From Lingula anatina (Eukaryota; Brachiopoda; Lingulata; Lingulida; Lingulidae), in contig NW_019775225.1 in assembly GCF_001039355.2 (NCBI RefSeq), forward strand, positions 271,800-335,799: DNA of 64,000 nt, written 5' to 3'. The position numbers and the translations under genes are program-made. Positions 1-11,900 of this stretch are shown piece after piece. The stretch's first letter is position 1. Every line of letters begins with the position of its first letter. The notes beneath the pieces were generated by a model. It was not told the origin of the DNA. It was given only the letters and a program-made list of their open reading frames with translations, and made no database searches.

Positions 1-7
1 AAAAAAA

Positions 8-60
<53 letters not shown>
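1..60. repeat. poly-A run at window edge
   Basis: The first 60 bases are almost pure A with one C at position 8. It lies inside the intron or 3' flank of the minus-strand cenH3 gene. It carries no coding signal. Confidence 0.9.
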
Positions 61-65
<5 letters not shown>

Positions 66-138
66 CCATTTAAAGTTTGAAAAATGTTCAGTGATGTAAG
101 CATGTGGTAAAAATCCTTTTAGCTTTAACACAGCTTAC

Positions 139-1384
139 CTCTTGAAGAGCCATGATAGCCATTGACTGCCATCTTAGCAAATCTTCTGAGTACATTTCTA
201 ATGCAATTTCCCTGACCTAGAAAATTAAGAAGACTCCTACACATCCTAGATAAATGCCAGGATACATATTAAAAAATCTAGACTACAAAATTAAGGAGAT
301 TATTTACAAAATAATAAACAATTTTTTAAATAAATAAAGTATTTTTCTGAGGCATTTAATAACACACCAATATGTCCCTCCATGTCAAATAAATTACTAG
401 TAAAGCAATTCCCACTCCAGGAACTGTGATGGCCTTTCACCAACTCTTACCACTCGAGAAAATGGCAGTTTTCTTATCAACAGATCTGTAGATTTTTGAT
501 ATTTTCTGATCTCCATCAATGCCCTGGTACCAGGGCGGTATCTTCTACGTTGAGGTACTGAAACGTCAAATAACCCCAATAAATACTAGAACTTAGAAGT
601 ATCAAATAATCCCCTCTCCCATAAAGATAAAAAAATAAGATAATAAAGAATTTTTTCTTTAATGTTAATCATTCTACATTATTCTAATTTTAACTTCTGC
701 GCTATAGCTTTTGTTTGAAACAGTAATTTATTATTACTACATTAACCAGTACCAGTATACATTACAGATATAGGAACTCGGGGGCGAACGGAAGCCGTCT
801 TCTAAGTCTTACAGAAAATGGTCTGAATTTTTAAAGCTAACATTGACAAGCACCTAACTTTTTTCTATTAGAAGAAAGTCATAAATGGAAGATGGATCAA
901 CAAAAATGATTTCGGAAGACTGACAGAAAATATCTCTGGATCCGCCCCTGGGAACTCCATTTTTCTATTTACAAACATTTTTAAAAATTTAATGCAAATA
1001 CATGAACATAGCAATATTTGAAATGGTTAAGCTAAGCCTGCATTCCATAGATGAAAGTGGACCTTAAGAAAAAAAACGTGAAAGGGGCGGAGGAGCACAG
1101 CTCGGATCACACGATCCTTATCATTCGGTAGACAAACGTTGAACGCCTGAGATGACATTGATTTAGATGCCAACCCCTGCAGATAACTACTCTACACTGT
1201 GACACATACCTGGCTCCTGAACACGCCTGCCACTCCCGGCAGGGGCTCTCTCCTGAGATCTTCGTCTTGGACTTGAAGTTGACGGTGCGGCTTCTCCGCG
1301 ACGGCGAGGTGAACTTGGTGGAGTCCTCCTCGAGCTAGGACCAGCTTTTCTACGACTGCTACCCGACTGAGTTGGGCGAACCAT
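139..1384 (-). CDS. CENPA: Centromeric histone H3 variant (CENP-A/cenH3), 5' three exons, partial
   Basis: It replaces H3 in centromeric nucleosomes and marks the kinetochore site (family knowledge). Three exons join in frame: 1384-1210 (58 codons plus 1 nt, donor GTATGT), 557-451 (acceptor TTTCAG, donor GTAAGA) and 216-139 (acceptor after CTAG, donor GTAAGC), giving 120 residues. Residues 1-58 form a Ser/Pro/Arg-rich tail with no resemblance to the H3 tail. From about residue 64 it is a histone fold: [19 protein letters not shown], then [21 protein letters not shown], rather than the LPFQR of canonical H3, is the CENP-A form. Loop 1 (about residues 100-110, [10 protein letters not shown]) is two residues longer than in H3 and has the Trp seen in CENP-A. 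Exon 3 ends at ALQE. The remaining fold (end of alpha-2, alpha-3) must lie left of the window. Head-to-head with SARDH. Confidence 0.9.
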
Positions 1385-2526
1385 GTCAGATTCGGTTTGT
1401 TGGTAAATGTTTTGAATCTCTCATTTCAACAATAAATCGATTTAATTGTAAAGTTTTGGAAGTTTGGCTGTCAGAAAATTAAAATATCCGCTTTCATTTT
1501 GCGCATGCGTCAAAGTAAATTTTATTACCTTCAAACAAAGGAGAGGTATACTTGCGGTAAAATTAGATTTGTGTATCAACATAACAGTTTTACTCAAAAA
1601 CGGTTTCGTTGTCATGGTTGTTCAACAAGCCGTAGAAAATGCTTCTATTCTGTCGTCGATTTCTTTAATAAACCTGTCTGTACTGTTCGTTTGCGAGCAG
1701 TTGTCAACCAGATGTAACCAGTTATATCCAGCCCGTACAAACAACAACACAGGGCATGCGACCTATTCCTGACCTGTAGATCTAAGCTAAAACTGGGTGA
1801 TTAGAACTCGAGGCCTTGCAGCTGGTAAACTGCTCTAACCAAGTTTGGATAATTTGCTTGACTCTATGGTGAGACTGCTTTTGATATCTGAAAAATATTA
1901 TGATTAAGTTTCTTATGAATATTCTAACTTTAAGCGACTCGTCGAATGGCAAGACTGCATGAAGCACAAGCTGTGTATTGTACAATGTACAGTGTAGCGG
2001 TGTTTTGAAGTGGACCTTCTGGTTATGTAATGCACTCACTGCTCTTTGCGGACACGCAGTGATGTGAAATAAGTCCACATTCTTTTTAATTTGTGTATAG
2101 ATATTTCAAGGCTTGTGTTTCTTTTGTATTAACAGTTTAACAAGTATGAAATATTGCACATAAATTATATATAGTTGATGATGAAACAAAGTGCATTTCA
2201 GTTCCACAGATAAAATGTTTACATTTGACTGGGGTTAAGACAACATTATACAGGAAGGTCATATGTCACAGTAAAATTAGGATATTTTTATGTATGTGTT
2301 TTAGCTTATACTTGGATTTTGACCCAGTGAATTTTATATGTTATAATTTAGCATTTGGAAAATTTATTGTTGTCTTTCACAACAATTTAATGATCTTTAT
2401 TAGGGATGGAAAAAAGCAAGATTCAGTTAAACATTCTGGCCCAATCCAGTTTATTTCAAGTATGAGTGTCTTGTCCTTGGAGTTGCATGATAATATATAG
2501 AATATCTATGTATAAATTTAAAAGCT
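1385..2526. other. Intergenic region between the divergent cenH3 and SARDH genes
   Basis: About 1.4 kb separates the two start codons. It probably holds both promoters and 5' UTRs. I see short spurious reading frames but no recognisable protein and no convincing TATA box. Positions 1480-1780 are somewhat less AT-rich than the rest. Confidence 0.5.
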
Positions 2527-2830
2527 ACACTTATTTCCTATTTGTCAAAATAGCTGAATTCAGCTCTCGTAGGTTGATATGCCATATTTCCATGTTCTAC
2601 TGTAGCTGTAGCAGTATATAGAAATCCATCTCCAGATCAGACATAATATTGTTTAAATCCTTAAGTATAAGTTTGAAATTAAACACATTTCCTATTTGTT
2701 ACAATCATCATGTTGAATACTGTTAAAGTTCTCATACATCTGTAGATTGACATGCTATACATGTATATACTTCCATATTCCAGCAGTAGCAGTAAGTAGA
2801 TATCCACCTCCAGACCAAACATAATGTTGC
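2527..2830 (+). repeat. Diverged tandem duplication of the SARDH 5' flank, ending at the start codon
   Basis: Unit 1 (about 2527-2652) and unit 2 (about 2682-2830) share the ordered blocks TTTCCTATTTGT, GTAG.TTGA.ATGC.ATA, CCATATTCC-like, GTAGCAGTA, and CCA.CTCCAGA.CA.ACATAAT. Unit 2 ends ATAATGTTG, where ATG is the SARDH start. Unit 1 has ATAATATTG at the same place, so it has no start codon. The unit probably includes 5' UTR and promoter-proximal sequence. Confidence 0.75.
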
Positions 2831-2936
2831 GTGCGGGGAGAATACTGCTGTGTGGGCAGAACACGAGCAGGACAAGCTGGACCGCCGTGCTCAGCAGATC
2901 CTGTAGTCAGAGCGTGCAAAGTGGAGTGCCTTACGA
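2824..2936 (+). CDS. SARDH: SARDH exon 1: start codon and mitochondrial transit peptide
   Basis: ATG at 2824 opens 37 codons plus 2 nt before a GTAAAT donor. The peptide starts [19 protein letters not shown] and continues rich in Ser, Arg and Thr. It has no acidic residue before the exon junction, as expected for a matrix-targeting presequence. Phase 2 matches the single A that opens exon 2 at 3440. An in-frame ATG for an upstream extension of exon 2 exists at 3387, but it lies before a good acceptor (TTTCATTAG) and yields no targeting peptide. Confidence 0.85.
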
Positions 2937-5900
2937 GTAAATCAACTTTTTATTAAAATATATATAAATTTCTGCTTTTAGTCTGGTTTTCAATTACAAC
3001 AATTCTGGGTATTAAAAAATTCACTTGCCAACCAGTGTCATTCAACGGGAAGATATAATATTGCCAGCTAGCAGAAGTATAAATATTTCATGCTTTGTAG
3101 CCAGAATATGCTGGTGTCATTATTTCTATATTTGAATTAAAATTTGTCACTTTGGATCTACTTTTTTGGCATGCTTGATGCAGCATTCAAAAGCTGTTCA
3201 TGGGGGGGGGGGGCGCATTTTAAATTTAAAAATTAATCTCAGTATGTACGAAGGTTAGATTAAACAAGATGCACATATCGTAAATAACTGATCATCTTCC
3301 AGAAGCTCAAAAACACTTTAAATGTGCCCACTTGTTCTTCTCAACAGTATTGACAATAATGTAGTATTTATATATTACTGTAAAACGTGTGTGTACCCCA
3401 CTTTGTATACCATAATTTTGTTTACTCTTGTTTCATTAGACATCAGCTGAAAGATCACACAAAAGATGCGCCCACAGAGGTCCCGGCGTCGGCAGACGTG
3501 GTGATTGTAGGGGGAGGTGTTATAGGGTGCGCCACCATGTATTATCTGACCAAGATGGGCCAAACTAATGTTGTATTACTGGAGAAAGATGATCTAACAG
3601 CTGGAACAACTTGGCACACTGCTGGTAAGCTTACAAGTGATCCAGTGAAATATTAGAATTATATCAATAACCAGACATGAGTTATTTCTGCGGAAACACA
3701 GAATTCCACGTTTTTAATACACTTCTAAGGCGGCACTTGGCCCGCTGGCAGGTTAGGTGTCCATGATAAATGTTCAGAGTTTTTTTTTTTTTTTTTGAAA
3801 CCTAAGCTCATACCTGATAACCCTGTGTTATAATTTTATTTTAAATCAACCCATTGAAAAATTAGCAGTCACAGAAATCTGATAAGTAAATAAATCCCCT
3901 TTTTGTTCACTTGTACCCTTTACTCCTACACACACACGGTGAATATAGTTCATCTCTTACTGTAAACCAACTTTTCACTTTGGAATTTTGAAAGTTACTT
4001 CATTGAATATTAATCTCAGATGTTGCTGTTGGTGATGTTTAGCTTAAAATACCAGAACAGAAATCAGAATAGGTATAATTTATGTCCTGTCAGGTTTAGT
4101 GTGGCGTCTACGACCCAATGATGTTGACATCCAGCTCCTGAACCGTAGTCGTGACCTGATGCAGGAGTTAGAAGAGGAGACGGGGGTCAACCCTGGCTGG
4201 ATTAACAATGGGGGGCTTTTCATCGCCTCCAGAAAGGAGAGATTGGATGAGTACAAGAGACTACACACAGTGAGAACTTTAGCCCACTGATGATAATATT
4301 TATTGTTTAGATTTTGTGCTGAGACAATGGGTCCAACTGGCCATAACAGATAAAATTTTAAGAACCCCAAAAGTTTACAGTTTGCCCAGGGCACTGGCAA
4401 CAATTTTAGGAACAGCCATTTTAATTTAAAAGTGCATTCCCATAGATTTAGATCTATCCATCTAGGTCGACTTAACTCCCTGGGGGTTCACTCTAAATTG
4501 ATATCAGCCGAGCGCACACGGTAGTTAATTACCCCCTTACAGCTTTTAGTAGGCGGGACAGATGCTTAACCTGGCTAAGCTAACAGTAATCTCCCCACAG
4601 GGATAGATCGATCTAAAATCTGTGGGCATGGGGTCTAACAGTCAGTAGTCAAAAAGTCCTTCGGTTTTGAAAATTTTCAACAATACCAGCCTAAAAGTTG
4701 TTTTTTACGGTCTTCAATACACCTGCACATGTGTGGGTGATGGAATTTTAAAAGCAGTATTTAAGTCGCGGCAAGTACCAGATATTGACGCAGTTTACTG
4801 CTATTTCCAGCTGGGTAAGGTATTTGGTATTGAGTCTCACGTATTGGGCCCCTCTGAGACCAAGAAGCTGTACCCTCTGCTCAATGTGGACGACGTCTAC
4901 GGCACAGTGTACAGTCCAGGAGATGGAACCATAGATCCCGCGGGCTACTGCACGGCGCTCACACGTGCTGCTACACGACTGGGAGGGAAGGTGAGAATGG
5001 CCCCATTCAGAATAGTGGACTAACTAGTCCAAGGATCAAATATGGCAGACCCACTTGAATTCTTCCCAACAGGATATCTATTCAGTGTCTATTAATGGAT
5101 TAGACAGGAAACTTTGTAGTGGGTTGCCATATTTGACCCTCAGACCAGTTAGTCCCCTATCCTGAATGGGGCCAATATTGTAGAGTGTTGCAGTATTCAG
5201 CAGTGTTACAGGGCTGACAGCTCTATACTTTACCATGGATCATTTCAAGGTTGAGAAGATTGCTTTTCTTGCCTTGCCTATAACCAGCGAGGACAAAATT
5301 TTACCATGTACGTACATTGGTTTTGCACTGTGTCTATGCACAGCGTATTCTCTGAAGTTACAAACACTGTTCTGTGCTAATATTATTGCCAATTAATGCC
5401 TTATTTTATTCAAATTCTGTGGCTATTATTTCTGCACTATGCTTGGTTCACATTTTCTTGCTGTCAGGTGCTGACCAAGTGTGCAGTGACCGGTATAGAT
5501 GTCCAGACTGATGACTTTGGCACCAGGAGGGTCCAGGCTGTCCAGACGTCCAGTGGGACCATCAAAACTAACTGTGTGGTCAATTGTACAGGTATATCAC
5601 ATATATTTATGAGAGGATAAAAGTCAATAAACACATGCACACATACACATGCTTGCGCTCTNCAGCTGAAAGATCACACAAAAGATGCGCCCACAGAGGT
5701 CCCGGCGTCGGCAGACGTGGTGATTGTAGGGGGAGGTGTTATAGGGTGCGCCACCATGTATTATCTGACCAAGATGGGCCAAACTAATGTTGTATTACTG
5801 GAGAAAGATGATCTAACAGCTGGAACAACTTGGCACACTGCTGGTAAGCTTACAAGTGATCCAGTGAAATATTAGAATTATATCAATAACCAGACATGAG

Positions 5901-8900
5901 TTATTTCTGCGGAAACACAGAATTCCACGTTTTTAATACACTTCTAAGGCGGCACTTGGCCCGCTGGCAGGTTAGGTGTCCATGATAAATGTTCAGAGTT
6001 TTTCTTTTTTTTTTTGAAACCTAAGCTCATACCTGATAACCCTGTGTTATAATTTTATTTTAAATCAACCCATTGAAAAATTAGCAGTCACAGAAATCTG
6101 ATAAGTAAATAAATCCCCTTTTTGTTCACTTGTACCCTTTACTCCTACACACACACGGTGAATATAGTTCATCTCTTACTGTAAACCAACTTTTCACTTT
6201 GGAATTTTGAAAGTTACTTCATTGAATATTAATCTCAGATGTTGCTGTTGGTGATGTTTAGCTTAAAATACCAGAACAGAAATCAGAATAGGTATAATTT
6301 ATGTCCTGTCAGGTTTAGTGTGGCGTCTACGACCCAATGATGTTGACATCCAGCTCCTGAACCGTAGTCGTGACCTGATGCAGGAGTTAGAAGAGGAGAC
6401 GGGGGTCAACCCTGGCTGGATTAACAATGGGGGGCTTTTCATCGCCTCCAGAAAGGAGAGATTGGATGAGTACAAGAGACTACACACAGTGAGAACTTTA
6501 GCCCACTGATGATAATATTTATTGTTTAGATTTTGTGCTGAGACAATGGGTCCAACTGGCCATAACAGATAAAATTTTAAGAACCCCAAAAGTTTACAGT
6601 TTGCCCAGGGCACTGGCAACAATTTTAGGAACAGCCATTTTAATTTAAAAGTGCATTCCCATAGATTTAGATCTATCCATCTAGGTCGACTTAACTCCCT
6701 GGGGGTTCACTCTAAATTGATATCAGCCGAGCGCACACGGTAGTTAATTACCCCCTTACAGCTTTTAGTAGGCGGGACAGATGCTTAACCTGGCTAAGCT
6801 AACAGTAATCTCCCCACAGGGATAGATCGATCTAAAATCTGTGGGCATGGGGTCTAACAGTCAGTAGTCAAAAAGTCCTTCGGTTTTGAAAATTTTCAAC
6901 AATACCAGCCTAAAAGTTGTTTTTTACGGTCTTCAATACACCTGCACATGTGTGGGTGATGGAATTTTAAAAGCAGTATTTAAGTCGCGGCAAGTACCAG
7001 ATATTGACGCAGTTTACTGCTATTTCCAGCTGGGTAAGGTATTTGGTATTGAGTCTCACGTATTGGGCCCCTCTGAGACCAAGAAGCTGTACCCTCTGCT
7101 CAATGTGGACGACGTCTACGGCACAGTGTACAGTCCAGGAGATGGAACCATAGATCCCGCGGGCTACTGCACGGCGCTCACACGTGCTGCTACACGACTG
7201 GGAGGGAAGGTGAGAATGGCCCCATTCAGAATAGTGGACTAACTAGTCCAAGGATCAAATATGGCAGACCCACTTGAATTCTTCCCAACAGGATATCTAT
7301 TCAGTGTCTATTAATGGATTAGACAGGAAACTTTGTAGTGGGTTGCCATATTTGACCCTCAGACCAGTTAGTCCCCTATCCTGAATGGGGCCAATATTGT
7401 AGAGTGTTGCAGTATTCAGCAGTGTTACAGGGCTGACAGCTCTATACTTTACCATGGATCATTTCAAGGTTGAGAAGATTGCTTTTCTTGCCTTGCCTAT
7501 AACCAGCGAGGACAAAATTTTACCATGTACGTACATTGGTTTTGCACTGTGTCTATGCACAGCGTATTCTCTGAAGTTACAAACACTGTTCTGTGCTAAT
7601 ATTATTGCCAATTAATGCCTTATTTTATTCAAATTCTGTGGCTATTATTTCTGCACTATGCTTGGTTCACATTTTCTTGCTGTCAGGTGCTGACCAAGTG
7701 TGCAGTGACCGGTATAGATGTCCAGACTGATGACTTTGGCACCAGGAGGGTCCAGGCTGTCCAGACGTCCAGTGGGACCATCAAAACTAACTGTGTGGTC
7801 AATTGTACAGGTATATCACATATATTTATGAGAGGATAAAAGTCAATAAACACATGCACACATACACATGCTTGCGCTCTCTCGCTCTCTCTCATCATGC
7901 ATATAAAGCTTATTAGAATCCCACACTTTATGCTTAAAGACCTTGAAATGTGACGAGTATACTAATAAATGTACGGTTTCTGCAGGATCAACTCTGCTTA
8001 AAGCATCTATACAAAAAAGCTTTATTGCTCCTTTAAATTTAAGCTAAATTAAGTAAAATCTCTATGTCATTAATATCTAGGTGTCTGGGCACCCAAGATT
8101 GGTAAAATGGCAGGTGTAAAGACCCCATTGGTTGCTATGCGCCATGCGTACGTGGTGACGGAGAGGATCGAGGGGATACAGAACATGCCCAATGTACGAG
8201 ACCATGATGCCTCAGTCTACCTCAAACTGCAGGGCGATGCCTTGCAAGTTGGTGGCTATGAACCTAACCCCATATTTTGGGAAGATGTAAGTAATAAGAT
8301 GTTAGAAAGCAGAGCCTGAAATAAAGTTTTCTGTTAGATGAAACATATTTGCCAATTTAGAGAACTTGAGATTAAAAAAGTAATGAAATGAGGGTGAATG
8401 TGAGTAATTGGATTTGAGGTTTAAGGGGAAAAAGTAAATTTGTTTAGTCAGCCTGCAGGAGTGATTCTTTAAAATTTTTGCTTAATTTTGTTAGAAAATA
8501 AAACAACAAACAAAACATCCATTTGATGTTTGGCCTACGTAATAATAATGTTTGTATAATGTGTACAATGAATGTTATAAAATATACAATCTTAAAGATA
8601 TCATTTCTATTATTCAGGTTAAGGATGACTTTGCATTCAGTCTGTTTGACCTGGACTGGGATGTGTTCAGTGTACATATAGAGGGCGCAGTGAACAGAGT
8701 TCCCAAGATAGGAGACACCGGAATCAAGTCCACAGTCTGTGGGCCAGGTAAAAACAGGGGCGGCTGCCCATAAGTTAATTTGTTCTTTTAGTCCTATCAC
8801 CTCAGTGAGAGGAGGAAATTGAATGTATTTTAGTTTGTACGTAGAACTTGGATTTCCCTATCAACAAAGGTGTAAGTGATGTAACATGCAAATTGTCTGT

Positions 8901-11900
8901 CATATTTATCTATTATTATTATCTATGATCTATCATGTTTTTCTTCAATGAGAAAATTATTGAATTATATGAATAATTTATGCATACATTAACTTAAAGA
9001 ATTAGATCAAAAATATAAGAAGTAAATGCATGCATGTGTTTTGTATTGTTTTATATTTCAGAGTCATTCACCCCTGATCACAAGGCTCTCCTTGGAGAGG
9101 CGCCGGAAGTGAGGGGATTTTTTCATGGTTGTGGGTTTAACAGCTTAGGAATGAACTTGAGTAAGTGATGAAATTTATTCTCAGAAATTCGTTATCAATT
9201 TTCACCAATCACCACTTTCAGAGGCATTTACTCCTGATCACCAGCCATTGCTAGGGGAGGCGGTGGAGGTTCAAGGTTTCTACCACGCCTGTGGTTTTAA
9301 CAGTTTTGGGATGAACAAGAGTGAGTTAGCAGTCTAAGACTGAGTTCCCATACCTAGATCGATCTAACAGGATCGATCCATCTCTAAGGGTTTTCTCACT
9401 AAAATTGCTTTCAGCTTGAGTGCGTAGATGTCTGGCACACCTACTGAAGCTGCTAAATGATAATTAATTACTCCATAGCAGCTTCAGTAGGCGTGACAGA
9501 CATCTAAGCTGCTTAAGTTGATTGCAATTTAACAAAAAACCTCTGGAAGATATATCGATCCATATGTAGTACGATAGGGTCTGGGAATGGTCCCTAAAGC
9601 CAGTGCATGCTTCTCATCATGTCTTCTCCCAGCTGGCCAGGTGGTGTAGTGAAATATGCCAGATTTTCTAGAACCATCTTTGCTATATGTCTTCTGTTGA
9701 CAGGCTTGATGTTGGTCTCAGTGTCATGTTGTTGACAGTAGTTGTCTTGTTGGTCTTGCCAGTCCTGTGTTGTTGACCTTGTTTTGATTGTCCATGTGAC
9801 GTGATTGCTGACATATGATTGTTTGATTGGTGGAATGAAAACTCCATGTGCATGGTTTGAAAATGATGAAAATCAATGAACTTTTGATATTTGCAATACA
9901 CAGCTATTATCATTTGCATGTGTGTACAACTATGTGCACTTCTCTGTGATAACCTTTTGTTTTGCCTTACAGTTTTTGATAAGCTCAATTTGACGACAAC
10001 ATCAAATCTTGTTAAAGATGCCATATACAACATCCATAGTGAACCAGTTTGATTTGATTAAAAACTTTGTGTTGTGCATGCATGCATGGATCTAACCTTA
10101 TATGTTTTGAATATTATAGTGTGTAGGAAGTAGAAACTAGTAATTATTATTACCTTGCTAGTCATCTGCTTGACATAGGTGTATGAATTAAGTTATAACA
10201 AAGATGTATGAAAAGAAAAAAAAAACCTGACCATACATTCCCTGTTTAGGTGCGGGCTGTGCCAAGCAGCTAGCTGACTGGATCATACAGGGACGACCAA
10301 CACTGGACATGTACGGCTATGATATCAGGTGAGCAAACGCATGGACCTTGATTTATTTTTGGTCACAAAGTTGAGCTAAGAAATTAAGGTCTTATTAAAT
10401 GTTAGATAACAGNTTTTTTTTTTTTTTTGAAACCTAGGCTCATATCTGATAACCCTGTGTTATAATTTTATTTTAAATCAACCCATTGAAAAATTAGCAG
10501 TCACAGAAATCTGATAAGTAAATAAATCCCCTTTCTGTTCGTTTGTACTCTTTACTCCTACACACACACACGGTGAATATAGTTAATCTCTTACTGTAAA
10601 CCAACTTTTCACTTTGGAATTTTGAAAGTTACTTCATTGAATATTAATCTCAGATGTTGCTGTTGGTGATGTGTAGCTTAAAATACCAGAACAGAAATCA
10701 GAATAGATATAATTTATGTCCTGTCAGGTTTAGTGTGGCGTCTTCGACCCAATGATGTTGACATCCAGCTCCTGAACCGTAGTCGTGACCTAATGCAGGA
10801 GTTAGAAGAGGAGACGGGGGTCAACCCTGGCTGGATTAACAACGGGGGGCTTTTCATCGCCTCCAGAAAAGAGAGATTGGATGAGTACAAGAGGCTGCAC
10901 ACAGTGAGAACTTTAGCCCACTGATGATAATATTTATTGTTTAGATTTTGTGCTGAGACAATGGGTCCTACTGGCCATAACAGATAAAATTTTAAGAACC
11001 CCAAAAGTTTACAGTTGGCCCAGGGCACTGGCAACAATTTTAGGAACAGCCATTTTAATTTAAAAGTGCATTCCCATAGATTTAGATCTATCCATCTAGG
11101 TCGACTTAACTCCCTGGGGGTTCACTCTAAATTGATATCAGCCGAGCGCGCACGGTAGTTAATTACCCCCTTACAGCTTTTAGTAGGCGGGACAGATGCT
11201 TAACCTGGCTAAGCTAACAGTAATCTAGTGAAACTCCCCACAGGGATAGATCGATCTAAAATCTGTGGGAATGGGGTCTAACAGTCAGTAGTCAAAAAGT
11301 CCTTCGGTTTTGAAAATTTTCAACAATACCAGCCTAAAAGTTGTTTTTTACGGTCTTCAATACACCTGCACATGTGTGGGTGATGGAATTTTAAAAGCAG
11401 TATTTAAGTCGCGGCAAGTACCAGATATTGACTCAGTTTACTGCTTTTTCCAGCTTGGCAAAGTATTTGGTATAGTGAACCAGGTATTTTTAAAGGTCTT
11501 TGATATGTCTGCACATGTTTGGGTGCCGAAATTTTAAAAGCAGTATTTAAGTCGCAGCAAGTACCAGATATTGACTCAGTTTACTGCTATTTCCAGCTGG
11601 GTAAGGTATTTGGTATTGAGTCTCACGTGTTGGGTCCCTCTGAGACCAAGAAGCTGTACCCTCTGCTTAACGTGGATGACGTCTACGGCACAGTGTACAG
11701 TCCAGGAGATGGAACCATAGATCCCGCGGGCTACTGCACGGCGCTCACACGTGCTGCTACACGACTGGGAGGAAAGGTGAGAATGGCCCCATTCAGAATA
11801 GTGGACTAACTAGTCCAAGGATCAAATATGGCCGACCCACTTGAATACTTCCCCACGGGATATCTATTCACTTTCTATTAGCAGATTAGACGGCAAGCTT

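Larger units (their letters stand above)
3444..5661 (+). repeat. Contig-end overlap, copy A (identical to 5663-7880)
   Basis: Every base I compared from CAGCTGAAAGATC at 3444 to GCTTGCGCTCT at 5661 recurs 2219 bases later, including introns and MITEs. The only difference I noticed is one C inside a T run (position 6004). A lone N at 5662 separates the copies. Near-identity across introns points to one chromosomal sequence placed twice. Confidence 0.9.
6012..10412 (+). repeat. Haplotype overlap, copy B (exons 3-9)
   Basis: This stretch recurs as 10414 to about 14950 with scattered substitutions and indels. Exon order, intron content, MITEs and exons 8a/8b are the same. A single N at 10413 joins the two, and the second copy starts inside the intron-2 T run. 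Divergence is concentrated in introns and synonymous sites, as expected for two alleles. Confidence 0.88.

Noticed and set aside
1464-2500. Short reading frames in the cenH3-SARDH intergenic region
   Set aside because: No recognisable domain, AT-driven composition and no splice partners.
4080-4403. Minus-strand 107-codon frame opposite SARDH exon 3 (also at 6299 and 10714)
   Set aside because: Antisense shadow of exon 3 and its intron; it repeats only because of the assembly duplications.
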